Translations under genes and position numbers: made by a program
Assembly (NCBI GenBank): GCA_937890045.1
Contig: CALBXV010000243.1
Location: 1-8,646 of the forward strand
Reading direction: 5' to 3'
Origin: an uncultured archaeon
GTDB taxonomy: Archaea; Thermoproteota; Nitrososphaeria; Nitrososphaerales; CALBXV01
Length of the DNA: 8,646 nucleotides
Shown: in pieces, positions 1 through 7,774 of the stretch
How positions within the stretch are numbered: position 1 is the first letter of the stretch
Layout: each line of letters starts with the position of its first letter
Notes under the pieces: generated by a model
Database searches by the model: none
What the model was told of the DNA's origin: nothing
Seen by the model: the letters and a program-made list of their open reading frames with translations, nothing else

Positions 1-2507
1 TGGATTCTACCATGATCGTAAAAATTATCCCGTTGACCATCATCCAAAGTATAACGAGATTTAATATCTGTATCACCAGCTGCAAGACTAACCATAGTTG
101 CAGTATGTGTCGTACCAGTAATAGTTTCTGTGCCTGCAAAAGTTCCTGAAGTAACAACAAATGTAATAGTCGTTGCAGGATTATGTGCAATAACAGTTCC
201 CGTTGCACCACTCGTTCCACCAGTAATAGTTTCACCAGCAATAAAAGTTCCAGTTGCACCAGACACCGTTAATGTAGGAGCTGTTGCATCTGTACCAGTA
301 TTACCAGAATCATAAACTGCTTTAATTGAAGTGGCATCCGCTAAATCAAGAGAATCATATGATAATGATGTGGTATTTGGTGACGCAATTGCTAATTCTT
401 TATTCAGAACAAGCGTTTTGATTCGTTCTTGTTTTGTATCAACATTCATAGTTACCCAAAAATTGAATGTCGTATTTAAAGAATTATCACCAGTAAAGAT
501 CGTTACTGATTGTCCGTTAGCAGCTACTGTAACAGTTGCAGCTGCAGGAGATGTTGCACTAAGATTAACATTCGTTCCTGCTGAATCTTGTGCATGATAA
601 TAAGTATCTTTAACAGTTGAACTAAGTACACCAGTTCCATAAAATGTTTCATTAGCACCACTTGATGTTAATGTACAAGTACCTGCATTAATAGTTACAG
701 AACCAAAATGTTTTTGTTTAGTATAACTTGTATCAATATTACTTGAATCATCACGAATCGTCTTAATCGTATCTTGTGGTAATTTAAATACTGCTGTATT
801 AAAATCAGTTTCAAATAATCTTGCATCACCACCACTCACTCCACCAACTTTACCAACATCAGCTACTCTTGATTCTGTCGATACAACTACAGGTGTTGCT
901 GAGGCATTAACAGGAATTGAAAATCTTTCTGCGTCTGCAAATGCATTGCCACCAGTCATTTTAATATCATATAAAAATAATTGATATCTCCAAGTAGTTG
1001 GTGTAGCAGGTGTTGGTCTGTCGATTACAGTTATAGTACGAGCTTTAGCTGTACCTATTTTAGTATTTGCATATGTAGTTGGATTAGTTAAAACTGGAGC
1101 TGCATTGTGAATATCAAATTCTGTTCCAGTTGTAAAATCATAAAATCCACTAAGATTATCTATCTTGGCATAATTACCAAATTGCATTAGACGATCAAAA
1201 TTATTTACATTAATATAATCTCTTGCACGATCTACACTAACATCACTTGAAATTAATGTTCTAAATTCGTGTCCTTGTACATATGCTTTACCCGGATCTA
1301 ATCTTGCAGTAAATTTTGTTGCGTCACTAGAATGTGTTTTTAATTGAATTGGAAAATGTCTTACAGTATAATTACCCGATTCATCAAATGTTCGTCTTGC
1401 AAAAGTTTCTTCTAATACAGAATAAACTGGATATTCAACATCAACGTGTCGAACACCATTTACCAAACGAATCATTTCTATAAAATCTGTATCATCAATT
1501 GATGTTATAGATTTCTTAATTAAAGTAAGTGCATACTTTAAACGATCTGCACCCGGAGCAGCATAGTTATATGCTCCCTGTGCATTATCTAATAATGTAC
1601 TATCATCACCAGAATCAACTACAGCTGCTGATACTTGAAAACCAATTTTATATGTTGGTGTATTTGTATAGTTATCTAAAATAACTGTTGAAACACCTGC
1701 TCGAATAAAGTTACCATTAAAATAATAATAACCAGCATCATTAGAAACTGCTGAACCTTTACCAGTTGCTGATGATGATGCAGCTAATACTGCTGAAGAA
1801 AAATCATCTGCTACAAGTCTTTCACCAGCATTAAATACTGCTGAAGTATTCAGAGTAGCAGTTGCAGTAGCAGAAGATCCCCCACCACCTGTAATAGATA
1901 TACTTGGTGTGGATGTATATCCAGAACCCTTAGCTGTTACATTAACACCAATAACAGTTTGTGCATAAATACCACCAGTACCAACAACAGCTGTTGCTGT
2001 TGCACCTGTTCCACCACCACCTGTAATAGTAACAGTTGGTGTCGTAGTATATCCAGTACCAGCATTAGTTACAGTAATACCTTGAACTTTCTGTGTGACA
2101 CCACCACCTGTAAGATACTTAACCCAGATAGTATCTGGATCACCACTAGATGCATTAACAACCGCAGTATTAACAACTCTTGCAATTGTTCCAGATTGAC
2201 TACCAGTTATTAATTTACCTTGTAAGTTAGCAACTGTAATTGCAGTATTATTATAATTAGGATTTAACTTTACATAATCATAATCAGTATCAATATGTAA
2301 ATCACCACCAGACACTCGACTGCCATTTGCAAATACATGATCGCCAAATCGTTTGAGTTGGTTTCTCATTATTGTTTGTTCTTGGGTAAGCTCTCTTGCT
2401 TGAACAGCTACAGCAGGTTTATAGAGGACTTGATGAAAATCTTTAGCTTCATCATAATCATCAAAGTACGGGCTCTGATTGAGATTTAAATTTATATTGG
2501 TTGTCAT
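1..2507 (-). CDS. DUF4815-type phage virion/baseplate structural protein (3' end beyond window)
   Basis: The frame starts at ATG 2507 and stays open for 835 codons to the left edge, so the C-terminus is missing. An AAGG ribosome site lies about ten bases before the ATG, and gp8 ends only 16 bases upstream. The N-terminus (residues 10-80, with [11 protein letters not shown] and ARELTQEQ) and the last visible residues ([18 protein letters not shown], 818-835) look like the DUF4815 proteins of marine T4-like phages; this is recognition from memory, not a search. Residues 143-174 and 188-217 are two glycine-rich GxGY modules. Residues 754-774 carry a [10 protein letters not shown] module also seen in gp7. 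The middle (about 320-580) is a non-repetitive mixed region. There is no signal peptide or membrane segment. Its position after gp8, where T4 has genes 9 and 10, suggests a peripheral baseplate or fibre-attachment role; that role is inferred. I saw no frameshift. Confidence 0.85.
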   Translation of the reverse strand, partial: MTTNINLNLNQSPYFDDYDEAKDFHQVLYKPAVAVQARELTQEQTIMRNQLKRFGDHVFANGSRVSGGDLHIDTDYDYVKLNPNYNNTAITVANLQGKLITGSQSGTIARVVNTAVVNASSGDPDTIWVKYLTGGGVTQKVQGITVTNAGTGYTTTPTVTITGGGGTGATATAVVGTGGIYAQTVIGVNVTAKGSGYTSTPSISITGGGGSSATATATLNTSAVFNAGERLVADDFSSAVLAASSSATGKGSAVSNDAGYYYFNGNFIRAGVSTVILDNYTNTPTYKIGFQVSAAVVDSGDDSTLLDNAQGAYNYAAPGADRLKYALTLIKKSITSIDDTDFIEMIRLVNGVRHVDVEYPVYSVLEETFARRTFDESGNYTVRHFPIQLKTHSSDATKFTARLDPGKAYVQGHEFRTLISSDVSVDRARDYINVNNFDRLMQFGNYAKIDNLSGFYDFTTGTEFDIHNAAPVLTNPTTYANTKIGTAKARTITVIDRPTPATPTTWRYQLFLYDIKMTGGNAFADAERFSIPVNASATPVVVSTESRVADVGKVGGVSGGDARLFETDFNTAVFKLPQDTIKTIRDDSSNIDTSYTKQKHFGSVTINAGTCTLTSSGANETFYGTGVLSSTVKDTYYHAQDSAGTNVNLSATSPAAATVTVAANGQSVTIFTGDNSLNTTFNFWVTMNVDTKQERIKTLVLNKELAIASPNTTSLSYDSLDLADATSIKAVYDSGNTGTDATAPTLTVSGATGTFIAGETITGGTSGATGTVIAHNPATTITFVVTSGTFAGTETITGTTHTATMVSLAAGDTDIKSRYTLDDGQRDNFYDHGRI
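186..248 (-). repeat. [14 protein letters not shown] module in the DUF4815 protein
   Basis: Residues 754-774 read [10 protein letters not shown] followed by [12 protein letters not shown] weaker second copy follows at about 789-806 ([18 protein letters not shown]). A closely similar unit occurs in the gp7-like protein (residues 161-181 and about 201-222), and a degenerate one near residue 96 of this protein ([18 protein letters not shown]). Confidence 0.65.
1857..2081 (-). repeat. Two glycine-rich GxGY modules in tandem within the DUF4815 protein
   Basis: Residues 143-174 and 188-217 share the pattern (I/V)xVTxxGxGYTxTPxxxITGGGGxxATATA, separated by a short linker with YAQTVIG. The DNA copies have diverged by many synonymous and non-synonymous changes, so this is an old protein-level repeat rather than a recent DNA duplication. 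Similar units occur in gp7 and gp8 next door. The fold is unknown to me; short beta-rich decoration units would be a plausible guess. Confidence 0.8.
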
Positions 2508-2523
2508 ATATTATTACCTTCTA

Positions 2524-3855
2524 TTAAAATTCAACGACTAACTTGACATCTTCAGTTTGGTCAGACGCACGATTGATTGGAGCTCGATACTCTACATAAA
2601 TTTGTTCTCCGCTATCATCATCCATCTCTGTACCTGTATATGTACTTGCAGTCGCGGCCGCTCCACTTACATTTGGATTTGCAATCAAAATTACTTTTCT
2701 AAAATCATCTCCAACTGTAAAGTCACCACCTTCAGTTCCTACTAAACGAATATTTATCATTACATATGCACCACCAAGTTCTGTCTTTGGATTTTTACCA
2801 TGTCCATCTTTAGGTCCGATTCTTGGTTCAAGAGTACATCCAGATCCTCCACCCCCAGTAAGGACTGCTGTACCAGAACGATAACCAGTACCAACTGCCG
2901 ACATAGATATTTTCTTAATAATACCACCAATTACACTTGAACATCTTGCTGCTGCACCAGAACCTTCTGTCGTAGTAATTGATACTGCCGGCATTACTTC
3001 ATAAACACTTGTAGTATCTGGTGTCGTTGTCCATGTCGCAACTGTTGCAGCTTTTGTAGCACCACCAACATAATCAGTAATAACTCTCAACTGTCCACTT
3101 CCAGTTCCAGAAGAAATATAAACTGTCATACTATTATAGATGTCATCTGTAACAGATGCTGTATCAGCTAAATTAATTGTAGTAGATGTACTACCTACTT
3201 TTGATGTACCTGTATGAGTATTTACATATCCCGTTCCACCAGCAGTTACATCAATATGTTCTAACGCTCCATCTACTGCTGCTTGCTGAACAGTCCATTG
3301 TGCTGTGCCATCATCAGATGTCAAATATTTTATAGGAATCCAATCTGTTGTAACATATTTCAAAACATCTGCCTGTTGTACTTCATACATAAATTTCCAA
3401 CGATAATTATCTGATGTTTCTATAATTGATGCAGTTTGTCCAGTAGGTTTGACTGTAGATGCAGCTCCACCATAATTACTAATACACTTGTAAACATTAT
3501 ACTGATCTGTCATCACAAAAAATGTCTGGTCAATCTGGTCATCTTGAAGATGATTGTATTCTGTATAAACAGTTCCTGATGTCCAATCAGTTCGTTTAAT
3601 AACATGAGATACATCAGACCCATTAATTAATTTTGCAGCTATCATATCATTGTGATGAATGAAAGGTGCTACTGTCGTATCTATTGGTGTTGGAATCGCT
3701 GTATCAGAAGGACTACTTTCCGTATATTGACCCAAATCAGCACCAGACCAACTATCAGCCTTACCAATCATTAGATACATATTATTAGTTGAAAACGAAC
3801 TAATAAAATTATCTGCGTTATAAGTTCTAAATGCGTTAGTTATAATTGCTGGCAT
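2524..3855 (-). CDS. 8: Baseplate wedge protein gp8
   Basis: This 443-residue protein matches the layout of T4 gp8 (334 residues, from memory). The N-terminus has AIITNAFRTYNADNF then MIGKADSWS, where T4 has AIVTSKFRTEKMLNF and ITFGRSEPWS. DVSHVIKRTDW (81-91) corresponds to the T4 VIPRRDW region, YRWKFMYEV (151-159) to YVWEYLFEI, FRKVILIANP (385-394) to FRQISIITNP, and the C-terminus SGEQIYVEYRAPINRASDQTE (415-435) to SGEMIYMENRPPIIMAMDQTE. In T4, gp8 is a dimer bound to the wedge core (gp7 and gp6) and helps hold gp10. The extra length lies mainly at residues 200-345, which hold two GxGY modules and a GTGSGQLRVITDY-type unit. An AAGGA ribosome site lies eight bases before ATG 3855, and a late-promoter octamer lies just upstream. 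It is cytoplasmically assembled, with no signal peptide. Confidence 0.92.
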   Translation of the reverse strand: MPAIITNAFRTYNADNFISSFSTNNMYLMIGKADSWSGADLGQYTESSPSDTAIPTPIDTTVAPFIHHNDMIAAKLINGSDVSHVIKRTDWTSGTVYTEYNHLQDDQIDQTFFVMTDQYNVYKCISNYGGAASTVKPTGQTASIIETSDNYRWKFMYEVQQADVLKYVTTDWIPIKYLTSDDGTAQWTVQQAAVDGALEHIDVTAGGTGYVNTHTGTSKVGSTSTTINLADTASVTDDIYNSMTVYISSGTGSGQLRVITDYVGGATKAATVATWTTTPDTTSVYEVMPAVSITTTEGSGAAARCSSVIGGIIKKISMSAVGTGYRSGTAVLTGGGGSGCTLEPRIGPKDGHGKNPKTELGGAYVMINIRLVGTEGGDFTVGDDFRKVILIANPNVSGAAATASTYTGTEMDDDSGEQIYVEYRAPINRASDQTEDVKLVVEF

Positions 3856-3875
3856 AATCTCAATCCTTTTTTATT

Positions 3876-3883
3876 TATTTATA
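3876..3883 (-). promoter_or_regulatory. T4-type late promoter octamer upstream of gp8
   Basis: An exact TATAAATA on the minus strand, the T4 late-promoter -10 element read by the gp55-type sigma factor with its clamp co-activator. Its last base is 21 bases before the gp8 start, so a transcript would have a leader of about 15 bases containing the AAGGA ribosome site. The octamer overlaps the stop codon (3879-3881) of the upstream mini-ORF. No -35 element is expected for this class. Confidence 0.7.
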
Positions 3884-3947
3884 ATGCTATTCTATGTAAT
3901 GACAATACAAATGCATTGTTGTATACTCTCACAAAATCTTCATTCAT
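3879..3947 (-). CDS. Possible 22-residue mini-ORF (leader peptide or tiny protein)
   Basis: The frame encodes 22 residues from MNEDFVRVYN to the end LSLHRIAL, followed by TAA. For it: it fills the gp7-gp8 gap almost exactly, it has a TATAAATA octamer 20 bases upstream, and its stop codon sits inside the next octamer, as the gp7 stop does. Against it: the GAGG lies about ten bases from the ATG, which is long; two other ATGs nearby open frames of only 2 and 4 codons; and a frame this short can arise by chance. I recognise no family. It could equally be an untranslated leader or a small RNA region. Confidence 0.25.
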   Translation of the reverse strand: MNEDFVRVYNNAFVLSLHRIAL

Positions 3948-3966
3948 AGGTCATTTACCTCATAAT

Positions 3967-3974
3967 TATTTATA
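3967..3974 (-). promoter_or_regulatory. T4-type late promoter octamer, proximal of a tandem pair
   Basis: An exact TATAAATA on the minus strand, 20 bases before ATG 3947 of the mini-ORF. That is the same distance as the octamer to gp8 (21 bases). It would give a leader of about 14 bases carrying GAGG. Confidence 0.55.
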
Positions 3975-3975
3975 A

Positions 3976-3983
3976 TATTTATA
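3976..3983 (-). promoter_or_regulatory. T4-type late promoter octamer, distal of a tandem pair
   Basis: A second exact TATAAATA on the minus strand, offset by nine bases from the neighbouring copy. It overlaps the gp7 stop codon (3979-3981). Either copy, or both, could drive transcription towards gp8 and the DUF4815 gene. Confidence 0.55.
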
Positions 3984-5931
3984 CCTTACTTATGTGACTA
4001 TTCATCGTAAATCTTGTTTTTTCGTTCGCTGTTGTAACATATCTTGCGATCATTTCATCTTTGAAATGATATATTGTATACCCACCACCCAAATGTTCGC
4101 CTGTATTAATATTAATTGATTTACTATAACCACCCTGTTTATTAAATTTCTGTCGGTCTATTTGTCTGCGCAAAGGACCCAATTGCAAAGCACCCTCTAC
4201 TCCAACTGAACTCTGACCCCAATCTTCCCATAGAGAAATATTACCATCTGTAATTAAACCCCATTCTTCATTGTCAGGTGGGGATGTATGAGATTGATGA
4301 ACAAACAACCAATCATCTGCATCTGTTATACTTAATATAAAAATAGGTAAATCTATTTCAACAATATGCCAATCTGAATGTCCAGGTCCCATTTGAGAAC
4401 CAAGAGCTTGTCCATTATGTGGCCACGGACCTCCATCTGGCCATTCTGGATTTGTCTGCTGTAATTGTAGATTGAGTCGTATTGGTGGCTCAATATCTCC
4501 GTCATGCCATACAATAGTATATGGCCATTTGTGTTGTGGAGGAATAGAAAGTCCTATTCCTGTTTCAAGCAATCCCGTAATTAATGTTCTACCAAACAAT
4601 GCAAGTCCAGAAGGATGCACTATTCGTTTGACATAATCTCTCCACTTGTCAATTGTATTACCAGCTTTAATCTCATATGAAAATGCTTGATAATATCTGC
4701 TATCTTGAATATAGTTAGCAGCTGATAATTGTCCGTCATCACCAACCCATCTTGTATTTGCTTCATTTTCATAACTACCAATTGTTGCTACACCTGTTGC
4801 AGTACCATCACCCGAGGAAGAAAAATCTAATGTTGGAACTATTTGATAATGAAAACCACCATTTACTAATTTCAAAGTTTTAATTCCACCAATACCAGAA
4901 CCACTTAATGTAACACTAGCTCCTGTTCCACTTCCTCCACCAGAAACAGTTGGTACACTTTTATACCCAAATCCATTATGCTCAAACTCTACCGCAGTTA
5001 TTACACCCGCGTTTACTGTCTTAACAAGTAAACTACAAGTCCTTCCATCAATCTCAAGTTTATCTGTATTATTAATTGTCAGTTTATCACCAACAACATA
5101 ACCAGTTCCACCAGATATAATATTTGCTGTAGTAATACTTCCTGTTGTTAAACTCTCAACTAAAAATTGTGCGCCAGTAGCTTCTGCACCACCACCAACT
5201 ATTGGGATATTGTCATCAACACTATAACCATTGCCAGGATATGTTATCGTATAACCTGTTACCATTCTATCCAGAGTAAACGTATTTGTTCCATCTGTAA
5301 TAGTTTCATTGTCAATAAATGTTCCAACAACTTTAGAAAGATAAATTGTGGATACTTCAAAAACACCAACCTGTTCTTTAAGAACCAACTCAACAATTCC
5401 TTGTGTACCAGATGTTCCACCTGTAATTGTTTTACCGGTAAAATCAAATATAGCTGAACTTCCACTAGTGTCAATACATCTTAAAATTTTATCTTTAGTA
5501 TATCTTCCATCTGATACACGAAGCATATCAACAGAAGGATAATAAAATTCAATTTCTTCTTGATATAATAATCGGAATAAAAACTGGAAAGATTTTTCAC
5601 TACCTTTGGAACGATAGAAATCACGAAGTCGTTTTATTACATGCGGTTTATTTGAATTAGCAAAAACTGCCTCTGGAATATCTTTACCAAATTGTGTTTT
5701 AAAATACTGTAAGAAATCATCAACTGTTTTATCAATATTAAAATAATTTCTTAAATTACCAACAATTTCATATGGTTTACCAGTTTGTTCCAAATACTCA
5801 TAGTATGCTTCCAAGAAAGCTACAAACGTAGCATGATCCTGTTTTACAAAATCTGGTAATTGTCCTTCTACACGAACAGATATTCGTTCATCAAACGAAG
5901 GATGTATTGGAGTGTTTGGATTGCTTGCCAT
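3979..5931 (-). CDS. 7: Compact gp7-like baseplate wedge protein
   Basis: This 650-residue protein matches the C-terminal part of T4 gp7 (1032 residues, from memory). Residues 33-130 (FVAFLEAYYEYL, NLRNYFNID, RDFYRSKGSEKSFQFLFRLLYQEEIEF) correspond to T4 FEAFCEAYIQYL, NLRNLIRNQ and YDFYSTKGIEASYKFLFKVLYNEEVEI. Residues 413-455 (YYQAFSYEIK, KWRDYVKRIVHPSGLALFG) correspond to T4 YYVMKIK, RWKSDVIRFVHPVGFGF. In T4 this domain is part of the gp6-gp7 wedge core, and it is the part shared with P2 gpI. The large T4 N-terminal region is absent. Residues 161-222 hold two GxTITGG-type units, 226-383 hold four GxGY modules, and 465-575 are tryptophan-rich and unassigned. The start is one base after the gp6 stop, so translation is probably coupled; the nearest ribosome-site match (GGAG) is rather far, about 13 bases away. 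Confidence 0.88.
   Translation of the reverse strand: MASNPNTPIHPSFDERISVRVEGQLPDFVKQDHATFVAFLEAYYEYLEQTGKPYEIVGNLRNYFNIDKTVDDFLQYFKTQFGKDIPEAVFANSNKPHVIKRLRDFYRSKGSEKSFQFLFRLLYQEEIEFYYPSVDMLRVSDGRYTKDKILRCIDTSGSSAIFDFTGKTITGGTSGTQGIVELVLKEQVGVFEVSTIYLSKVVGTFIDNETITDGTNTFTLDRMVTGYTITYPGNGYSVDDNIPIVGGGAEATGAQFLVESLTTGSITTANIISGGTGYVVGDKLTINNTDKLEIDGRTCSLLVKTVNAGVITAVEFEHNGFGYKSVPTVSGGGSGTGASVTLSGSGIGGIKTLKLVNGGFHYQIVPTLDFSSSGDGTATGVATIGSYENEANTRWVGDDGQLSAANYIQDSRYYQAFSYEIKAGNTIDKWRDYVKRIVHPSGLALFGRTLITGLLETGIGLSIPPQHKWPYTIVWHDGDIEPPIRLNLQLQQTNPEWPDGGPWPHNGQALGSQMGPGHSDWHIVEIDLPIFILSITDADDWLFVHQSHTSPPDNEEWGLITDGNISLWEDWGQSSVGVEGALQLGPLRRQIDRQKFNKQGGYSKSININTGEHLGGGYTIYHFKDEMIARYVTTANEKTRFTMNSHISKV
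4783..5256 (-). repeat. Four GxGY modules in the gp7-like protein
   Basis: Residues 226-258 (PGNGYSVDD), 267-302 (GGTGYVVGD), 310-341 (NGFGYKSVPTVSGGG) and 349-383 (NGGFHYQIVPTLDF) repeat a hydrophobic strand, then GxGY, then a glycine-rich turn. The fourth copy has lost the strict GxGY (GGFHY). The block lies between the two segments that match T4 gp7, so it looks like an insertion or expansion inside the ancestral domain. Confidence 0.75.
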
Positions 5932-5932
5932 A

Positions 5933-7774
5933 TTAAACTATTGTCTCCGCTACCATTGTAATATTAATTGCAGCCGTATCGGTTGAATCAGTTGTTATTA
6001 TTTGTTCTCTTAATGGAGTAATATCTTGATTGTTAGTTCCTGGTGTTACAATCATCTTGATATATGTTTTTCCATCCGAGATAGTATATGGAGTGAAATT
6101 ATTTAAAACAACTTTACCAGTAGTATAATCTATTGTTCCAAGATTCTGAGAACCATCAGCAAGAGTCATATATGCCACCGGACTATCTACAGCAATACTA
6201 TCTGTAGCACTAGTATAAGTTGATCTTATTAACTTAACAACTCCTAAACTATCATCAAACAATGTATATGTATATCCATCACTTGCCGTAAAAGCAGTAC
6301 TAGTAAGTGTTCCCTCAGCTAGCGTCGTATTAAACTCCATAGTGTATGTTGCAGCTACTGCTAAAGTTGTTGGAGTAATCTGCATCTGATATCTAATAGA
6401 TGTTTTACTATTGCGTATAGAACTATTCGTATCATCTATTACTCCTGCTAATTTAGAATATCTAAACTTATTATCAAACTTTTGCAAACTCGTTGAGAAG
6501 TAATTTGTAATAGTTGAACTTATTAGAGATTTTAAAGTATCTTCATTCGTCAACAAAGTAACAGGATCATAATTAATAGTTGTGTCAATTAGGAGATAAT
6601 AAAAAATCGGGTCAACAATTTCTGGTGTTACAGTAACTACATTAGTCTTTTTCAATATAGAAGTTTTTATAGCATCTTTAGTAGCTGCACTAAATGCTGT
6701 ATTGCCATTTGGTTTAACTGCTATATAAACTTTACCATATACTGCTGGACTTGCATCCTCACCACCATATACCGTAATAGATTCTATATCACTTCTTTCA
6801 CCAAGTAAGATAGCTTTATAATCTTCTTTAGTTGTTGCACGTTTTTGTGCTTGATATAATTTTGGTGCATTTGTTTTTAATGAAGCAACAGATTCAATCT
6901 CTGCTCCACCTGAAGCTGCACTAGCAACTGTCAATGTATAGTTAGCTGATGATAAACCAGCAACTGTTCCAACAGCCGTAAATGAACTTGCCTTATTTGA
7001 AGCCAAACCACTTGTAACTAAATATTCAATAAAAATAATATTAGCATCAGCTAACTGTGCGCCAACAGCACCATCACCAAATAAAATTTCATATTTTTGT
7101 TCTTCCACTTCTTGTATCCAAAAAACTTTCTGAGTAGATGTTATTGTTGTAACATCTAATGCATTAGCATTTGTCCAAGTAGTTACTGCTGTATCTGATG
7201 ATGAATTTTGAACTTGAACCGTAATAGTAGAAATATCAACATTTCTATTTGGCACAACAAATCTTTGTGTTGTATCAGCTAAGTTGACAGTATATTTTTT
7301 ATTAACAATTGTGCCTTCTCTGATCGGTAAATTAGTAACTGAATAGGTACCAGCAATCGGATAAATTGTTTTGTTAGCTGTTGTTGTAAACGTATAACTT
7401 CTTCCACTAATAGAAGTAGTAAATTTTGTGTTTTTTGCAATTGATAAAGAAAGGGGAGAACCGCTTGGAGTAAAAGTCATATCCAAGTATGCAGTAGAAG
7501 CAGTGACTGATGCTGGTATAACATTCAAATGTTTTGCATGAGATACTACTGATTCTCTGAGTGAAGCAGAATCTATAAACATTTCATTAACTGCCATGTT
7601 TGCATAGTATCCCATATAATGAGTATTGTATGCTAAGACATCTAACAAAACATCCATACCACTTCCAGCAAAATCATAATCAGCAAATTGACTCTGTGCA
7701 GATAAATATGATTTTAAATTTGACTTGATATCATCAAATTCTAAATCTGTTATTGTTAATTTATTGCTTGCCAT
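5933..7774 (-). CDS. 6: Baseplate wedge protein gp6 (Baseplate_J family)
   Basis: This 613-residue protein is close to the length of T4 gp6 (660, from memory). The N-terminus (LEFDDIKSNLKSYLSAQ, then SGMDVLLDVLAYNTHYMGYY, 38-57) is the typical gp6 opening. FGDGAVGAQL (232-241) and SGGAEIESVASLKTNAPKLY (288-307) followed by RATTKEDYKAIL are hallmarks of the Baseplate_J/gp6 family, and VYGGED (335-340) follows as expected. In T4, gp6 dimers form the inner baseplate ring that joins neighbouring wedges, clamp gp7 and gp25, and drive the hexagon-to-star change. Residues about 480-580 form a threonine/serine-rich beta-like region near the C-terminus. The ATG directly follows the gp25 TAA with no gap, and an AGAGG ribosome site lies within the end of gp25, so the two are translationally coupled. 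Confidence 0.95.
   Translation of the reverse strand: MASNKLTITDLEFDDIKSNLKSYLSAQSQFADYDFAGSGMDVLLDVLAYNTHYMGYYANMAVNEMFIDSASLRESVVSHAKHLNVIPASVTASTAYLDMTFTPSGSPLSLSIAKNTKFTTSISGRSYTFTTTANKTIYPIAGTYSVTNLPIREGTIVNKKYTVNLADTTQRFVVPNRNVDISTITVQVQNSSSDTAVTTWTNANALDVTTITSTQKVFWIQEVEEQKYEILFGDGAVGAQLADANIIFIEYLVTSGLASNKASSFTAVGTVAGLSSANYTLTVASAASGGAEIESVASLKTNAPKLYQAQKRATTKEDYKAILLGERSDIESITVYGGEDASPAVYGKVYIAVKPNGNTAFSAATKDAIKTSILKKTNVVTVTPEIVDPIFYYLLIDTTINYDPVTLLTNEDTLKSLISSTITNYFSTSLQKFDNKFRYSKLAGVIDDTNSSIRNSKTSIRYQMQITPTTLAVAATYTMEFNTTLAEGTLTSTAFTASDGYTYTLFDDSLGVVKLIRSTYTSATDSIAVDSPVAYMTLADGSQNLGTIDYTTGKVVLNNFTPYTISDGKTYIKMIVTPGTNNQDITPLREQIITTDSTDTAAINITMVAETIV

Larger units (their letters stand above)
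3856..3978 (-). other. Intergenic gap gp7-gp8 holding promoters and a possible mini-ORF
   Basis: This is the only sizeable gap inside the wedge gene run. Read on the minus strand, it holds two tandem TATAAATA octamers at the gp7 stop, a GAGG ribosome-site-like sequence, a 22-codon open frame, a third TATAAATA, and the gp8 ribosome site. A weak dyad (ACAAT...ATTGT around 3903-3920) surrounds the self-complementary AATGCATT, but there is no GC stem plus U-run to call a terminator. Confidence 0.7.

Noticed and set aside
130..597. Plus-strand open frames of 61 and 88 codons
   Set aside because: They are antisense to the uninterrupted DUF4815 frame, and their composition follows from its repeated Thr/Gly/Ala codons.
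1767..1781. Short GATGAT repeat as a possible phase-variation tract
   Set aside because: Only three triplet units encoding consecutive serines in the DUF4815 protein; length change would stay in frame.
1959..2213. Plus-strand frame rich in Cys, Ser, Thr and Asn
   Set aside because: It is a shadow of the GxGY repeat region read on the opposite strand, with no start signal.
1..2507. Suspected frameshift or pseudogene at the left side
   Set aside because: Translating 2507 to 3 on the minus strand gives 835 uninterrupted codons with coherent motifs at both ends.
3895..3925. Possible terminator hairpin in the gp7-gp8 gap
   Set aside because: Only a 5-pair AT-rich dyad around AATGCATT, with no GC stem and no following U-run in either direction.
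5259..5474. Minus-strand frame of 71 codons inside gp7
   Set aside because: It lies wholly within gp7 in another frame, with no ribosome site or promoter and a low-complexity Leu-rich product.
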